In this document: positions 15,787-24,464 of the stretch, in pieces | Numbering within the stretch: the stretch's first letter is position 1 | How the letters are laid out: each line of letters begins with the position of its first letter | Origin: Nocardia africana NBRC 100379 | GTDB taxonomy: Bacteria; Actinomycetota; Actinomycetes; Mycobacteriales; Mycobacteriaceae | DNA: 47,720 nt | Direction: 5' to 3' | NCBI RefSeq assembly: GCF_001612635.1 | Contig: NZ_BDAV01000027.1 | Coordinates: 1 to 47,720 of the forward strand | Notes under the pieces: generated by a model | The model's database searches: none | What the model was told of the DNA's origin: nothing | The model's input: only the letters and a program-made list of their open reading frames with translations | Position numbers and translations under genes: made by a program

Positions 15787-17424
15787 TCAGACTGTGGCTG
15801 TGGTTCGGGTTGAGCCGGCGACGGCCAGGAGATATCCGGCGGCGGCGAGAGAAACGAGGAAGGCCAGCCCGCCCAGTGGTGGATTCTGCAGGTAGGGGTG
15901 GCCGATCGCTCCGAACACGGAGAATTTTGTGAGCCATGCCGGCCAGGCGAACATCGGAACCAGCATCATGAGCAGGTAGGACAGACCCAGCCCGGCGGCC
16001 AGCATGGTCACCGCGAAGCGGGGCCACCAGGCGACGAGCCAGGCGCCGACACCTGCGAGCCCGAGCGCGAACAGTGCCACGGTCGACATTGCCCGCAGGG
16101 TGGCCGAGGCGTCGATGTCGGCCCCGACGACGAGCATCGCGATCAGCATGCCGGCCGTCGCGCCGACAATGACCACAGCCACACCTGCGACAAGGGCAGC
16201 GATGCGCTGGCGGATCAAGGCAGCGCGCGAGAGGGGAGTCGACAACAGTATTGCGGTGCGGCCCTCGTCGAGGTCGCTCACCCAGGCCGCTACCTGTGTG
16301 ACCACGAATGCGGCGGCGATCGGGGCGATGAATTCCGCGACGTATCCGAGGTATTGGTCGGCGGGGCTGAACCCGGGATCCACTTGCAGCATGCGGCGGG
16401 TCACGTCGAATTTGTCCCACATCTCGGTCACTTCGGGCTCGAGCCAGGCCATCAACCCGACACTTGCCGCGGCGGCCATCGCCCACAGTGCCAATCCCGC
16501 GCGTTCGCGTACCAGGATCGCCGACCAGAGGCGGTCCAGTACTGGTCGTTGCACCCGCGTAGGTCGCCGAGTCGGACTTCCTCGCCATTCCGTCAAGGCG
16601 GACCCGATGTCGCGGCGGGTGAACACCCACGCCGCGACTGCGGTCACCGATGCCGCCCCGGCTGCAAGTACAGCAAGAGACGCCAGGTCGAATCCGATAC
16701 CGGGGACCAGAGTGCGGAAGTCTGTGAAGTAGTAGAAGGGTGAGACGTACCGCAGCAGCGCCAGCCATCCGAACCGTTCCCACACGTTCGTGTACAGATA
16801 TTGCGCTACCACGATCAGTGCTGCCACCGCGCTCGCGGTTCGAGGTGTGGGAGCGAGCTGACCTGTCAGTGCGCCGATCGCGTATCCGGCGAAAGCGCAA
16901 GCGGCGCAGCCGATTCCGGTGGAAACCGAACCGGCGATGTTCGGGTCGCCGCCGACGACCATCGCCGCGGCCAAACCCAGCCCGAGTCCCAGCCCGATCG
17001 CCGCCAGCACCGCCGCGAACCCGAGCGCGCGATCGCGGACCAGCCGCGACCGTGAATGCCCGGTGGACAGCAGCACCTCGACCGAGTGACCGGCCTCCGC
17101 TCCGCGGACTGCACCAGCGCCTTGTATGGCGCTGTAGAGGGTGAGGAACAGGACGAGCAAGGTGACATTGTGGTAGGTCAGGTAACCGCCCAGGGTGTCG
17201 AGGCGGTCTGCGGGCCACCGCAGCAGCCGCATCGCCTGTACGCCGGGCTGCATGCTGTCGGCCATGCCCCGCGCGCCGCCCGCGAAATGTGCGGTCTCAC
17301 TGCGGAATCCGCTCGCGATGGCCGTCATGGCCACGGCGCTGCCCAGGATCCACGCCACGATCCCGCGCCGGTGCGCGTGCACGGTGTCAACGACCAGCAA
17401 CAGGCTCGGCGGTGTCGAACTCAC
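15787..17424 (-). CDS. ABC exporter permease (polyketide-antibiotic/tetronasin-type)
   Basis: A 545-aa polytopic membrane protein with about 12 hydrophobic segments arranged as two similar halves, as in the single-polypeptide permeases of polyketide-antibiotic ABC exporters. Landmarks are the first helix AWILGSAVAMTAIASGF, a YLTYHNVTLLVLFLTLYSAI segment, VSPFYYF near 230, and a second half starting near 300 (ILVRERAGLALWAMAAAASV). It starts at GTG 17424, behind a GAGGAGG-like site inside the ATPase gene, overlapping that gene by 38 bp. It forms the channel for the ATPase encoded upstream. The substrate is unknown; a lipophilic toxin or drug is plausible from the family. Confidence 0.85.
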   Translation of the reverse strand: MSSTPPSLLLVVDTVHAHRRGIVAWILGSAVAMTAIASGFRSETAHFAGGARGMADSMQPGVQAMRLLRWPADRLDTLGGYLTYHNVTLLVLFLTLYSAIQGAGAVRGAEAGHSVEVLLSTGHSRSRLVRDRALGFAAVLAAIGLGLGLGLAAAMVVGGDPNIAGSVSTGIGCAACAFAGYAIGALTGQLAPTPRTASAVAALIVVAQYLYTNVWERFGWLALLRYVSPFYYFTDFRTLVPGIGFDLASLAVLAAGAASVTAVAAWVFTRRDIGSALTEWRGSPTRRPTRVQRPVLDRLWSAILVRERAGLALWAMAAAASVGLMAWLEPEVTEMWDKFDVTRRMLQVDPGFSPADQYLGYVAEFIAPIAAAFVVTQVAAWVSDLDEGRTAILLSTPLSRAALIRQRIAALVAGVAVVIVGATAGMLIAMLVVGADIDASATLRAMSTVALFALGLAGVGAWLVAWWPRFAVTMLAAGLGLSYLLMMLVPMFAWPAWLTKFSVFGAIGHPYLQNPPLGGLAFLVSLAAAGYLLAVAGSTRTTATV

Positions 17425-18397
17425 GGAGGAACACCTCCTCGAGTGACTGCTCGTGGCTGTCGAGCTCGACGACTCCCGCTGCGGACAGCACCCGCAGAAG
17501 CGGCCCGATCGATCCCTGCACCGAGCAGGTCAGCCGGTGATCCACGAGCCGTGGTTGGGTGACCCCAGGTACGGCCGCCACCGCGTCGACGTCCAGTCCT
17601 CCGGTGATCGCGGCCTCTACGCGGTGGATTCGCTTGGCGCGCAGCTCGTTCAACGAACCCATTCGCCGTACCCGCCCGTCGCGGATGAGTGCGATGCGGT
17701 CACAGACGGATTCGACTTCCGACAGCACGTGCGAGGACAACAACACAGTAGCGCCGGCGGCGGTTGCGTTGCGCAGCATGTCGTGGAAAACGCGCTGCAT
17801 CAACGGGTCCAGTCCGAGGGTGGGCTCGTCGAGGATGAGCAGGTCCGGGCGGTGCATGAATGCCTGGATGAGTCCGAGTTTCTGTTTGTTGCCGTGTGAG
17901 AGGTCCTGGTAGCGGCGCCCGAGGTCAAGATGCAGGTTGTCGGCCAGTGTGTGCAGGTATTTTTCGTCCACTCCGCCACGGAGGCCGGCGAGCATTCCCA
18001 GCACGTATCCCGCGGTGACCCTCGGCCATTGCACCAGCTCACCCGGCAGATAGCCGACCCGGCGCTTTATCGCGGCACTGTCGGTGTGTGAGTCGAGCCC
18101 GAACAAGCGAGCGTCTCCGCGATCGGGACGGGCTAAATCCATCAACAGCCGGATCGTCGTGGTCTTCCCGGCACCGTTCGGGCCGATGAAGCCGAATGTC
18201 TCACCGCGTCGCACCGTGAAGTTCAGATCGAACACGCCGCGGCCGCCACCGAAATCCTTGGTCAACTCCGAACAAGCGATTACCGGCACTGCTGCGACAC
18301 CGGTGTCGGTATCGAAGGCCATGACGTCATGGTCGGCCGTATGTCCAGCAGCTGCTAGGGCACTACGGCCCCGCCGCGCGAGTACGAGGCCATCCAT
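17387..18397 (-). CDS. ABC exporter ATP-binding protein
   Basis: A 336-aa ABC ATPase. Walker A is GPNGAGKTT, the signature region is LSHGNKQKLGLIQAF (a variant of LSGGQ, normal for DrrA/antibiotic-type ATPases), Walker B is LLILDEPTLGLDP, and the switch is SSHVLSE. The C-terminal ~100 residues form the extra domain seen in drug exporters and end in SLEEVFL. ATG 18397 is chosen for its GGGGAG ribosome-binding site 6 bases upstream; ATG 18322 is an alternative that removes a 25-residue leader. It is co-transcribed with the permease. No dedicated regulator lies next to the pair. Confidence 0.9.
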   Translation of the reverse strand: MDGLVLARRGRSALAAAGHTADHDVMAFDTDTGVAAVPVIACSELTKDFGGGRGVFDLNFTVRRGETFGFIGPNGAGKTTTIRLLMDLARPDRGDARLFGLDSHTDSAAIKRRVGYLPGELVQWPRVTAGYVLGMLAGLRGGVDEKYLHTLADNLHLDLGRRYQDLSHGNKQKLGLIQAFMHRPDLLILDEPTLGLDPLMQRVFHDMLRNATAAGATVLLSSHVLSEVESVCDRIALIRDGRVRRMGSLNELRAKRIHRVEAAITGGLDVDAVAAVPGVTQPRLVDHRLTCSVQGSIGPLLRVLSAAGVVELDSHEQSLEEVFLREFDTAEPVAGR

Positions 18398-18614
18398 GTC
18401 GTACTCCCCGCCGGGTAGGGCTGTCTGTTCTGTGACGTTCTACCCACCGCCGGGGATTCCTCATCCTCTGCCGCGGGCGGCGCCGATGCTCGATCGTTGA
18501 AATTCAGCCAGCCTGCGCGAACGAGCGTGCCGTGCATCTGCGGGGTGCGCAGGCGCCGTCCGAGTGAGATGTGCGCTGGGCGTTTGTCCGGAACGCCCGG
18601 GAGAGGAGAAGCCG

Positions 18615-20981
18615 ATGGTCGCACAGGACTCGGCGATTGGCGGGTGGGCAGGTCGGGTTCGGCGGTGGGTCGAGCCGGCGCTGCTGGTGGTGGTGGCCGT
18701 CGCGCTGGTCGGTGGGCTGATCGCTTGGGCCGCGGGTTTTTCCGGGGTGGCGGACGGGTTCTGGATCGCGGCGACGGTGGTGGCGATCGTGCCGGCGGTG
18801 TGGTGGATGGTGGCCACCGTGGTGAAGGGACGAGCGGGGGTCGATCTGATCGCGGTGCTGTCGCTGGTCGGCACGCTCGTGGTGGGCGAGTATCTGGCGG
18901 GTGCGTTGATCGCGGTGATGCTGGCCACTGGCCGCACCCTGGATGCCGCGGCGGAACGGCGGGCCTCCCACGATTTGCGGGCGCTGCTCGAGCACGCACC
19001 GCGGTCTGCGCGTCGCCGCGTCGGGGGTGAGGTCACCACGGTCGCGCTGGACGATATCGCTGTCGACGACGTCGTTGTCGTCGCGGCCGGCGAGGTGGTG
19101 CCGGTCGACGGGCGGATCATCGGTCCCGCCGCTGTCCTGGACGAGTCGGTGCTCACCGGGGAGCCGCTGCAGGTCGAACGCGAGGTCGGGGAGCCGGTGC
19201 GCTCCGGGGTGGTCAATGCGGGCGCGACCTTCGAACTGCGTGCCACCGCCACTGCGGAGGCCAGTACCTACGCCGGGATCGTGCGACTGGCCCAGGATGC
19301 CGGCGCGGAGAACGCGCCGGTCGTTCGGCTGGCCGACCGATATGCGGCGTGGTTCCTTCCTCTGACGTTGCTCGTGGCGGCGGGGGCTTGGGTGTTCAGT
19401 GGCTCGCTGGTGCGGGCGGTAGCGGTGCTGGTGGTGGCGACGCCGTGTCCGTTGTTGCTGGCCGCGCCGGTGGCGATCGTGTCGGGGCTGTCGCGTGCCT
19501 CCCGGCAAGGGGTGATCATCCGCAGCGGCGGCGCGTTGGAAAACCTCGGGCACGCAACAACTTTGATGATGGACAAGACCGGCACCCTGACAGCGGGCAG
19601 GCCGGTGGTCACCGCGGTGATCGCGGCCCCAGGCGCCGACGCCGCCGAGGCGATGCGGCTCGCCGCCTCCCTCGACCAACTGTCACCGCATGTGCTGGCC
19701 GAAGCGATCGTCACCGAGGCGCTGGCCCGTAATCTGGTGCTGTCGTTGCCCTCGGATGTCACCGAGCAGGCCGGGCGCGGAGTGCGTGGTGTCGTCGACG
19801 GTCACCGCATCGAGGTCGGGAAACTCCCCGATACCGCCACTACCGCCGACTGGGCGCGCGCGGTGGTCAACCAGGCGAGTCTGGACTCGGCGGCGATCGC
19901 GTGGATCACCGTCGACGACCGGCTCACCGCCGCGATACTGCTGCGCGACCCGCTGCGCCGCCACGCGCCGCGCACGATGCGACGCCTGCGGCAGGCAGGC
20001 TTGAACCGGCTGGTGATGCTGACCGGTGACCGGCCCGAGCCCGCCCGTGAGGTGGGCACCGTCCTGGGGCTCGACGAGGTCTACGCCGGACAGAGCCCCG
20101 CCGACAAAGTGCATGCCGTACAACGCGAACGCGAGGCCGCGCCCACGGTGATGGTCGGCGATGGCGTCAACGACGCCCCCGCACTGGCCGCGGCCACCGT
20201 CGGAGTGGCCATGGGTGCGCGGGGCTCGACCGCCTCGTCGGAAGCCGCCGATATCGTGCTGGCCACCGACCGCCTCGACCGGCTCGCCGACGCGATGGAC
20301 ACCGCGCGCTGGTCACGCCGCATCGCGGTGCAAAGCGCTGTGGCCGGCATGAGCCTGTCGCTGGTGGCCATGGTCATCGCCGCGCTGGGCTGGCTCCCGC
20401 CGGCGGCCGGTGCGCTGCTTCAGGAAGCCATCGACGTCGCGGTCATCGTCAACGCGCTGCGCGCGCTCCGCGGTAGTCCCGCCGCTCGCGCCCAGCTTCC
20501 TGCCGAAACCGGCCGGCTACTGCATCGCTTCGCGGGTGAGCACGACGAACTGCGCGAGACGCTCAGCCTGCTGCGCACCTCCGCCGACCGCCTCGCCCAG
20601 CATTCCGATCCCACGGCACTGTCCGCGGTCGAAGACGCCTACACATTCCTGGTCGAGCGGCTGCTACCGCACGAAACAGCCGAGGAGACCCAGCTGTATC
20701 CGATGCTGGCCGAGCCGCTGGGCAGCAGCGAAGCCACCGCCACCATGAGCCGCACCCACGCCGAAATCCAGCGACTGACCACCCGCATCGGCACCCATCT
20801 ACAACTGGCCCGCTCCACCGGCCACGTCCCCGCGGACCAAGTCGACGATCTGCTCGCCTGCCTCTACGGCCTGCATGCCTTGCTGCTACTGCACTTTCTG
20901 CAGGAAGAGGAGAACTACTTCACCCTCACCGACGATGAACCCGACACCCCACACGCCGCAGCGCCGTCACTACAGCAGTAA
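18615..20981 (+). CDS. heavy-metal P1B-type ATPase fused to a C-terminal hemerythrin HHE domain
   Basis: A 788-aa membrane pump. The start at 18615 follows a GAGAGGAGA site. It has two leading membrane helix pairs, the actuator TGEP (181-184), a transmembrane metal-site motif TPCPL (276-280) in place of CPC, phosphorylation motif DKTGT (Asp320), SPHV (357-360) where P1B ATPases usually have an HP dipeptide, GDGVNDAP (515-522) and two last helices to ~620. Residues ~635-770 then form a hemerythrin-like four-helix domain: His643, HETAEE at 686-691, His715 and HFLQEEE at 760-766 can form a di-iron site. The metal exported is not predictable; the fused domain may sense O2, iron or redox state. 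There is no N-terminal metal-binding domain. Confidence 0.88.
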   Translation: MVAQDSAIGGWAGRVRRWVEPALLVVVAVALVGGLIAWAAGFSGVADGFWIAATVVAIVPAVWWMVATVVKGRAGVDLIAVLSLVGTLVVGEYLAGALIAVMLATGRTLDAAAERRASHDLRALLEHAPRSARRRVGGEVTTVALDDIAVDDVVVVAAGEVVPVDGRIIGPAAVLDESVLTGEPLQVEREVGEPVRSGVVNAGATFELRATATAEASTYAGIVRLAQDAGAENAPVVRLADRYAAWFLPLTLLVAAGAWVFSGSLVRAVAVLVVATPCPLLLAAPVAIVSGLSRASRQGVIIRSGGALENLGHATTLMMDKTGTLTAGRPVVTAVIAAPGADAAEAMRLAASLDQLSPHVLAEAIVTEALARNLVLSLPSDVTEQAGRGVRGVVDGHRIEVGKLPDTATTADWARAVVNQASLDSAAIAWITVDDRLTAAILLRDPLRRHAPRTMRRLRQAGLNRLVMLTGDRPEPAREVGTVLGLDEVYAGQSPADKVHAVQREREAAPTVMVGDGVNDAPALAAATVGVAMGARGSTASSEAADIVLATDRLDRLADAMDTARWSRRIAVQSAVAGMSLSLVAMVIAALGWLPPAAGALLQEAIDVAVIVNALRALRGSPAARAQLPAETGRLLHRFAGEHDELRETLSLLRTSADRLAQHSDPTALSAVEDAYTFLVERLLPHETAEETQLYPMLAEPLGSSEATATMSRTHAEIQRLTTRIGTHLQLARSTGHVPADQVDDLLACLYGLHALLLLHFLQEEENYFTLTDDEPDTPHAAAPSLQQ

Positions 20982-21043
20982 CCATCAACGTCCCAGCACA
21001 CGCACACACCGAAAAGCGCCAGGCCTCCTCTGACGTCGGCGTG

Positions 21044-21065
21044 GCCCCATGAAGGACCATGGGGC
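21044..21065. terminator. hairpin downstream of P-type ATPase
   Basis: GCCCCATG (21044-21051) pairs with CATGGGGC (21058-21065) across a 6-base loop, 62 bp after the ATPase stop. It is a plausible factor-independent terminator without a T-run. From here to ~21200 nothing else is recognised. Confidence 0.5.
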
Positions 21066-21199
21066 GGCGGCGCAGTCGGCGCCCCATGGCAGTCGAGGGT
21101 CGTCAGGCGAGCGCAGCCACCGGACCGGCAAGCGACAGCGCGCTGCAATTCAGCTCGATATAGACGCGAATCCAACTATGCCACAACATATCTCACCTT

Positions 21200-21741
21200 T
21201 GCGTGGCCGAGGGTTGATTCGGTGTGCCGCACCATGGGGCGATCGGAAGCCCGATGTCTTCCGTGGGGCTGCAGCGCGTGCAGGCCGAATCGTCCCAGCA
21301 CGACCGGATGGCGCGGCACGTGCGCGACGGGGCGGAATACCTCGGCGATGAGCGCGTCGAAATTGCTTGTGGCGCTTGCGAAGAGCTGCTCCCATAGACG
21401 GGCGTCGCCGACGAGCGAACGTTCGGTGTGGCTTCGGTCCCGGGCGGCCAGGCCCGCGCGGCCGTCGTCGAGCGGATGGGCGAGGTCGATCTCCGGCCAC
21501 AGCCACCGCAGGCCGTGCCGTTCTAGCCCCAGCGAGGCGAAGAACGGCGAGGCCACCCTCGTCGGGTGGAATGCAGCGCAATCGTCGTGGATCACGCCCG
21601 GCACCGTGAGTTCACTGCTGCGAGTGCCACCGCCGGTGTGTCCTGCGCTTCGAACACAGTGACGGTGTGGCCAGCCTGCGCCAGGCGGATGGCGGCAGCG
21701 AGCCCGTTGGGCCCGCTGCCGACCACGACCGCGGTCGTCAT
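21200..21741 (-). pseudogene. phytoene-dehydrogenase-like FAD oxidoreductase, truncated
   Basis: Starts at ATG 21741 with a clear FAD-binding Rossmann motif (MTTAVVVGSGPNGLAAAIRL). After VFEAQDTP a frameshift near 21630 moves the reading to another frame, continuing GGGTRSSELTVPGVIHDDCA, then FFASLGLERHGLRWLWPEID and FRPVAHVPRHPVVLGRFGLH. This order matches NAD(P)/FAD-dependent oxidoreductases related to phytoene desaturase, which normally have ~500 residues. Only the first ~175 are present, and the tail is broken again near 21250. It is inactive. Confidence 0.85.
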
Positions 21742-21834
21742 GCCACTGTGTCCTTACCGGCGGTGAGCGTCTCCTGTCGGCGATAGCTGGCGCGGTCCTT
21801 ACCTGAAGCAGCGGGTGACGGGCTCTTTTCGTGT

Positions 21835-22080
21835 TCACTGCTGGGTCGGGGAGTCGAGCGTGTGGATGATCCAGTGGTGCCGCCCGCTGGTCTTGGCTTG
21901 GTAGAGTGCCCGGTCCGCGGCGTCCAGCAGATCCTCGGCCGGTGATCCGGCGACCGCTGTGACCACGCCGCCGATACTGGCCGACACGTGTAGCTGATGC
22001 TCGCCGACGGTGACCGAGGCGGCCAGTGCCGACAGCTGACGGTCGGCGGGGAGGGAGAGCGACCGCCATGCAGGAATCCG
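21835..22080 (-). pseudogene. GGDEF (diguanylate cyclase) domain, C-terminal fragment
   Basis: The reverse strand reads LSALAASVTVGEHQLHVSAS, then SIGGVV, then LLDAADRALYQAKTSGRH. This is the characteristic end of a GGDEF domain (VTVSIGVA...LL..AD.ALY.AK..GR). The GGD/EEF catalytic loop itself and everything before it are missing, so no c-di-GMP synthesis is possible. Isolated relic. Confidence 0.8.
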
Positions 22081-22585
22081 AGCGGGCGTTCCCACTGTGG
22101 ACCACCGCGTTTCGGGCACCGCCCCGGGCGGCGGCAGCTCGCGGCCATCCCAAGCCGGACTCGCCGGCGTCGCGGTACTGGCCGGACTCGGCTCCTCGGA
22201 CGTGCCCTCGTCCTCATGGGAGGGCTGCGCCGCCGTACTGGCGGCTTCGGGATGTTATGGATTCGGGTGAACCTGCCTACGTCGCCACCTGTCGCACCGT
22301 CAGCCAATCTACATCGCCGCCGACGACAACATCCTGCCGATGTTGCCGAACAGCGCGGCGATTCGGCCTTCGTCGCCTCGAACCCTTTCGGGCAGTGGGT
22401 GGTGGGCAGCGAGCCTGCTCGACGACGTGGATCGGGATGACTGCGCCACACTGAATATGTATTGCACAGGGGAATTCAAGACGCTCCACGGGGCCGCGAG
22501 CCGAATGGTCACGGAGAGTCCGTCGTGCCGGTGAGGACCGAATTCGACGCGCTCGCAATGGATTCGCCTGGGAGGTGCCGTGACG
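22081..22585. other. no gene recognised
   Basis: About 500 bp between the GGDEF relic and the CsoR-like gene. Open frames on both strands are arginine/proline/serine-rich and have no family features. Around 22300-22500 the composition is less GC-rich, and the forward frame reads ILPMLPNSAAIRPSSPRTL, which I cannot assign. Confidence 0.4.
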
Positions 22586-22891
22586 TCACGCCAGCGAGAG
22601 GAACAGCTTCTCCATCTTCTTCATGTCGGCGCCGTCCGGGCTGCCGTTGGTCAGGCAGTGCTGGAGACCGGTCGCCACCAAGGCGTAACCGCTGCGGCTC
22701 AGCGCTTTGTTGACCGCAGCGAGCTGGGTGAGCACATCCTCGCACTCCGCACCTTCTTCCATCATGCGGATGACGGTCGCCAGGTGGCCGTGTGCGCGCT
22801 TCATGCGAGTGATCACGGCCTTCACCTCGTCCGGTTCGAATTGCATCTGTTCCTCCAGCGTCTCGTCCGGCCCGTCGCGGACCGCACCCAT
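22586..22891 (-). CDS. CsoR/RcnR family repressor, thiol-only (CstR-like) ligand set
   Basis: A 101-aa all-helical regulator of the CsoR/RcnR (DUF156) family (ITRMKRAHGHLATVIRMMEE and LTQLAAVNKALSRSGYAL). The conserved cysteines are Cys50 and Cys79, spaced 29 residues apart exactly as Cys36 and Cys65 of copper-sensing CsoR. However, the copper-ligand His expected four residues before the second Cys is Gly75. Loss of that His is the mark of CstR-type persulfide sensors, so a reactive-sulfur or thiol-oxidation signal is more likely than copper (inference). The gene faces an AhpD-like gene across two perfect palindromes, which are its probable operators. Confidence 0.88.
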   Translation of the reverse strand: MGAVRDGPDETLEEQMQFEPDEVKAVITRMKRAHGHLATVIRMMEEGAECEDVLTQLAAVNKALSRSGYALVATGLQHCLTNGSPDGADMKKMEKLFLSLA

Positions 22892-22898
22892 GAATCAT

Positions 22899-22914
22899 AT
22901 CCCCCCGGGGGGAT
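22899..22914. promoter_or_regulatory. CsoR/CstR-type operator 1
   Basis: Perfect 16-bp palindrome, AT-C6-G6-AT, only ~8 bp from the start codon of the CsoR-like gene. G/C-tract palindromes of this form are typical CsoR-family operators. An identical copy lies with its centre 32 bp away. Confidence 0.88.
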
Positions 22915-22929
22915 GCTATGGTTGTCTAA

Positions 22930-22947
22930 TATCCCCCCGGGGGGATA
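22930..22947. promoter_or_regulatory. CsoR/CstR-type operator 2
   Basis: Perfect 18-bp palindrome, TAT-C6-G6-ATA, identical in its 16-bp core to operator 1. It is placed upstream of the AhpD-like gene, so one repressor could control both directions. Confidence 0.88.
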
Positions 22948-23009
22948 GCCCGTACGTGGTTCTTCCCGCACCACCGGCGACGGACCACAGCTGATGAAAG
23001 GAATGCCGG

Positions 23010-23399
23010 ATGTCCGTACTCAGTGAGACCCCTTCCCGCCACGGCGCCGCCGTGCTCCAAGAGCTCTCGCCGCAGCATCGCGCGTTACGTCACGCGATCC
23101 CCGAGGTGTACAAGGGTTTCGGCGAACTCAGCAAGGCCGCGTTCGCGCCGGGAGCCATCGATCGCAAGACGAAGGAACTGATCGCGCTCGCCATCGGCGT
23201 GGTCGAGGGCTGTGACGGTTGCATCGCCTCGCACGGGCAAGCGGCAGCGCGCGCCGGGGCCACGCGTCAGGAGGCCGCGGAGGCCATCGGCGTTACCTTC
23301 CTCATGCACGGCGGCCCGGCAACGATCTACGGTGCTCGCGCCTACGAAGCGTTCTGCGAGTTCGCCGATGCCGTCGATGCCGGCGACGGCCCGGCGTGA
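23010..23399 (+). CDS. carboxymuconolactone decarboxylase/AhpD-like protein
   Basis: A 129-aa protein of the CMD/AhpD family with the redox signature EGCDGCIASH: Cys68-x2-Cys71-x3-His75, the disulfide-peroxidase type. Relatives reduce or relay electrons to peroxides using lipoyl or low-molecular thiols. The ATG at 23010 follows a GAAAGGAATG site. It is the first gene divergent from the CsoR/CstR-like repressor and behind its second operator, so it is probably induced by thiol or persulfide stress. A 57-aa Cys-rich gene follows after 24 bp, likely in the same operon. Confidence 0.9.
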   Translation: MSVLSETPSRHGAAVLQELSPQHRALRHAIPEVYKGFGELSKAAFAPGAIDRKTKELIALAIGVVEGCDGCIASHGQAAARAGATRQEAAEAIGVTFLMHGGPATIYGARAYEAFCEFADAVDAGDGPA

Positions 23400-23423
23400 T
23401 CACGAACGGAAAAGGTCCTCGGC

Positions 23424-23597
23424 ATGTGTAGTCCCGTTCGCTGCAGGGTGTGCGGCAAGACGACGTGGTCCGGTTGTGGTCGGCACGTCGCTCAGGTCAA
23501 GTCCGCCGTTCCGGCCGACCAATGGTGCGCCGGCCATCCGACATCCGCCCAGGCCGGTTCGTCACGTCGGCTGTTTCGCAAGTGGGGAGACCGCTGA
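23424..23597 (+). CDS. tiny cysteine-rich protein (putative zinc ribbon)
   Basis: A 57-aa protein beginning MCSPVRCRVCGKTTWSGCG, with cysteines at 2, 7, 10, 18 and 35 plus His21 and His38, a dense thiol/zinc-binding pattern. I recall a small uncharacterised actinobacterial family with the same 'CGKTTW.GCG.H...V...VP..Q.C' layout; function is unknown. The start has an AAAGG ribosome-binding site. It lies 24 bp behind the AhpD-like gene and so is probably under the same CsoR/CstR control. It may act as a thiol relay or metal chaperone (speculative). Confidence 0.75.
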   Translation: MCSPVRCRVCGKTTWSGCGRHVAQVKSAVPADQWCAGHPTSAQAGSSRRLFRKWGDR

Positions 23598-23811
23598 AGC
23601 GGCCCCGGTCAGCAGTCCGACGGTTTCGGACAGAGCGCCAACTGGCTTTGTTGTTGTATGCGGCGATGATGTCTTTGTGGATGCGGCCACGGCGGGAGAC
23701 CTCGTGGCCGTTGTTGCCGTTCGCGAATTTTCTTGCCGGCTGTCACGGTGATCGTGATCGGGCCGGTCGGGTTTGCGGATATGATGCTTGCTCTTCGCTC
23801 GGTGAATGCGG

Positions 23812-24230
23812 CTACTGAGTGAGGTCTAGTGCGGCCCTGACGATGCTGTCGGTATCGATGCCGTGATATCGGTAGACATCGTCTGGGGATCCGACGTGAC
23901 CGATCCGGTGACCCCGAGCATGGACGCCGGCACATTGTTGATACCGGCCAGGAATGCGAGCGTGTGCGGATGACCATCGAGGACTGTGACCATGGGTGCG
24001 GCCCGATGGGCCGGAAACACCTGTTCGAGAATCCACGACGCACCGGCACCGAGCCCGCGACGTGCCCGCAACGCCTCGAACAGCAGACCGGGCGAGGTCA
24101 AGCAAACGACATCGGCGGCAATCCCCTGCTCAGCGAGACGGTCGGCTGCACAAAGAGTTTCGGTCATCTATCGCGCCCGTGCCGACGAGCGTCACGACCG
24201 GTCGTTCGGCCCGGCGCAACATATATGCAC
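23812..24230 (-). pseudogene. transketolase/pyruvate dehydrogenase E1-like C-terminal fragment
   Basis: Reading leftwards: AYMLRRAERPVVTLVGTGAI, then after a one-base shift TETLCAADRLAEQGIAADVV, then SPGLLFEALRARRG and LDGHPHTLAFLAGINNVPA, and after another shift VGSPDDVYRYHGIDTDSIVR to a stop at 23812. This is the C-terminal domain of a thiamine-dependent transketolase-like or E1 dehydrogenase. The thiamine-binding domains are absent and at least two frameshifts are present. The 210 bp from 23598 to 23811 hold no gene. Confidence 0.8.
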
Positions 24231-24464
24231 CAGCGACGACCTGGCGTTGGCGACGTTCTCTGGCGGCTGCGTCGGCGGGGACTTCGGCTGCGGTCTGGTC
24301 GACAGGCGCGACGCTGCTGGTGTTGCGTGGCGGGTGCGGCTACGCAGTGCCGAGGCGTCGTGGGAAGGCCGGCAAGGCGACCCGCTGGTCGTACCCCCCG
24401 CTCGCCATAGCCTCGAAGCGATCGAGGACAGCGCGGTACTACTGACCGTCGCGAATAACTTGGG

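Noticed and set aside
15545..17218. 557-codon frame overlapping the ABC permease on the same strand
   Set aside because: Arg/Gly-rich out-of-frame reading of the permease; the true frame has membrane helices and a supported start.
18504..19679. 391-codon frame antisense to the P-type ATPase
   Set aside because: His/Arg/Gln-rich shadow; no family features.
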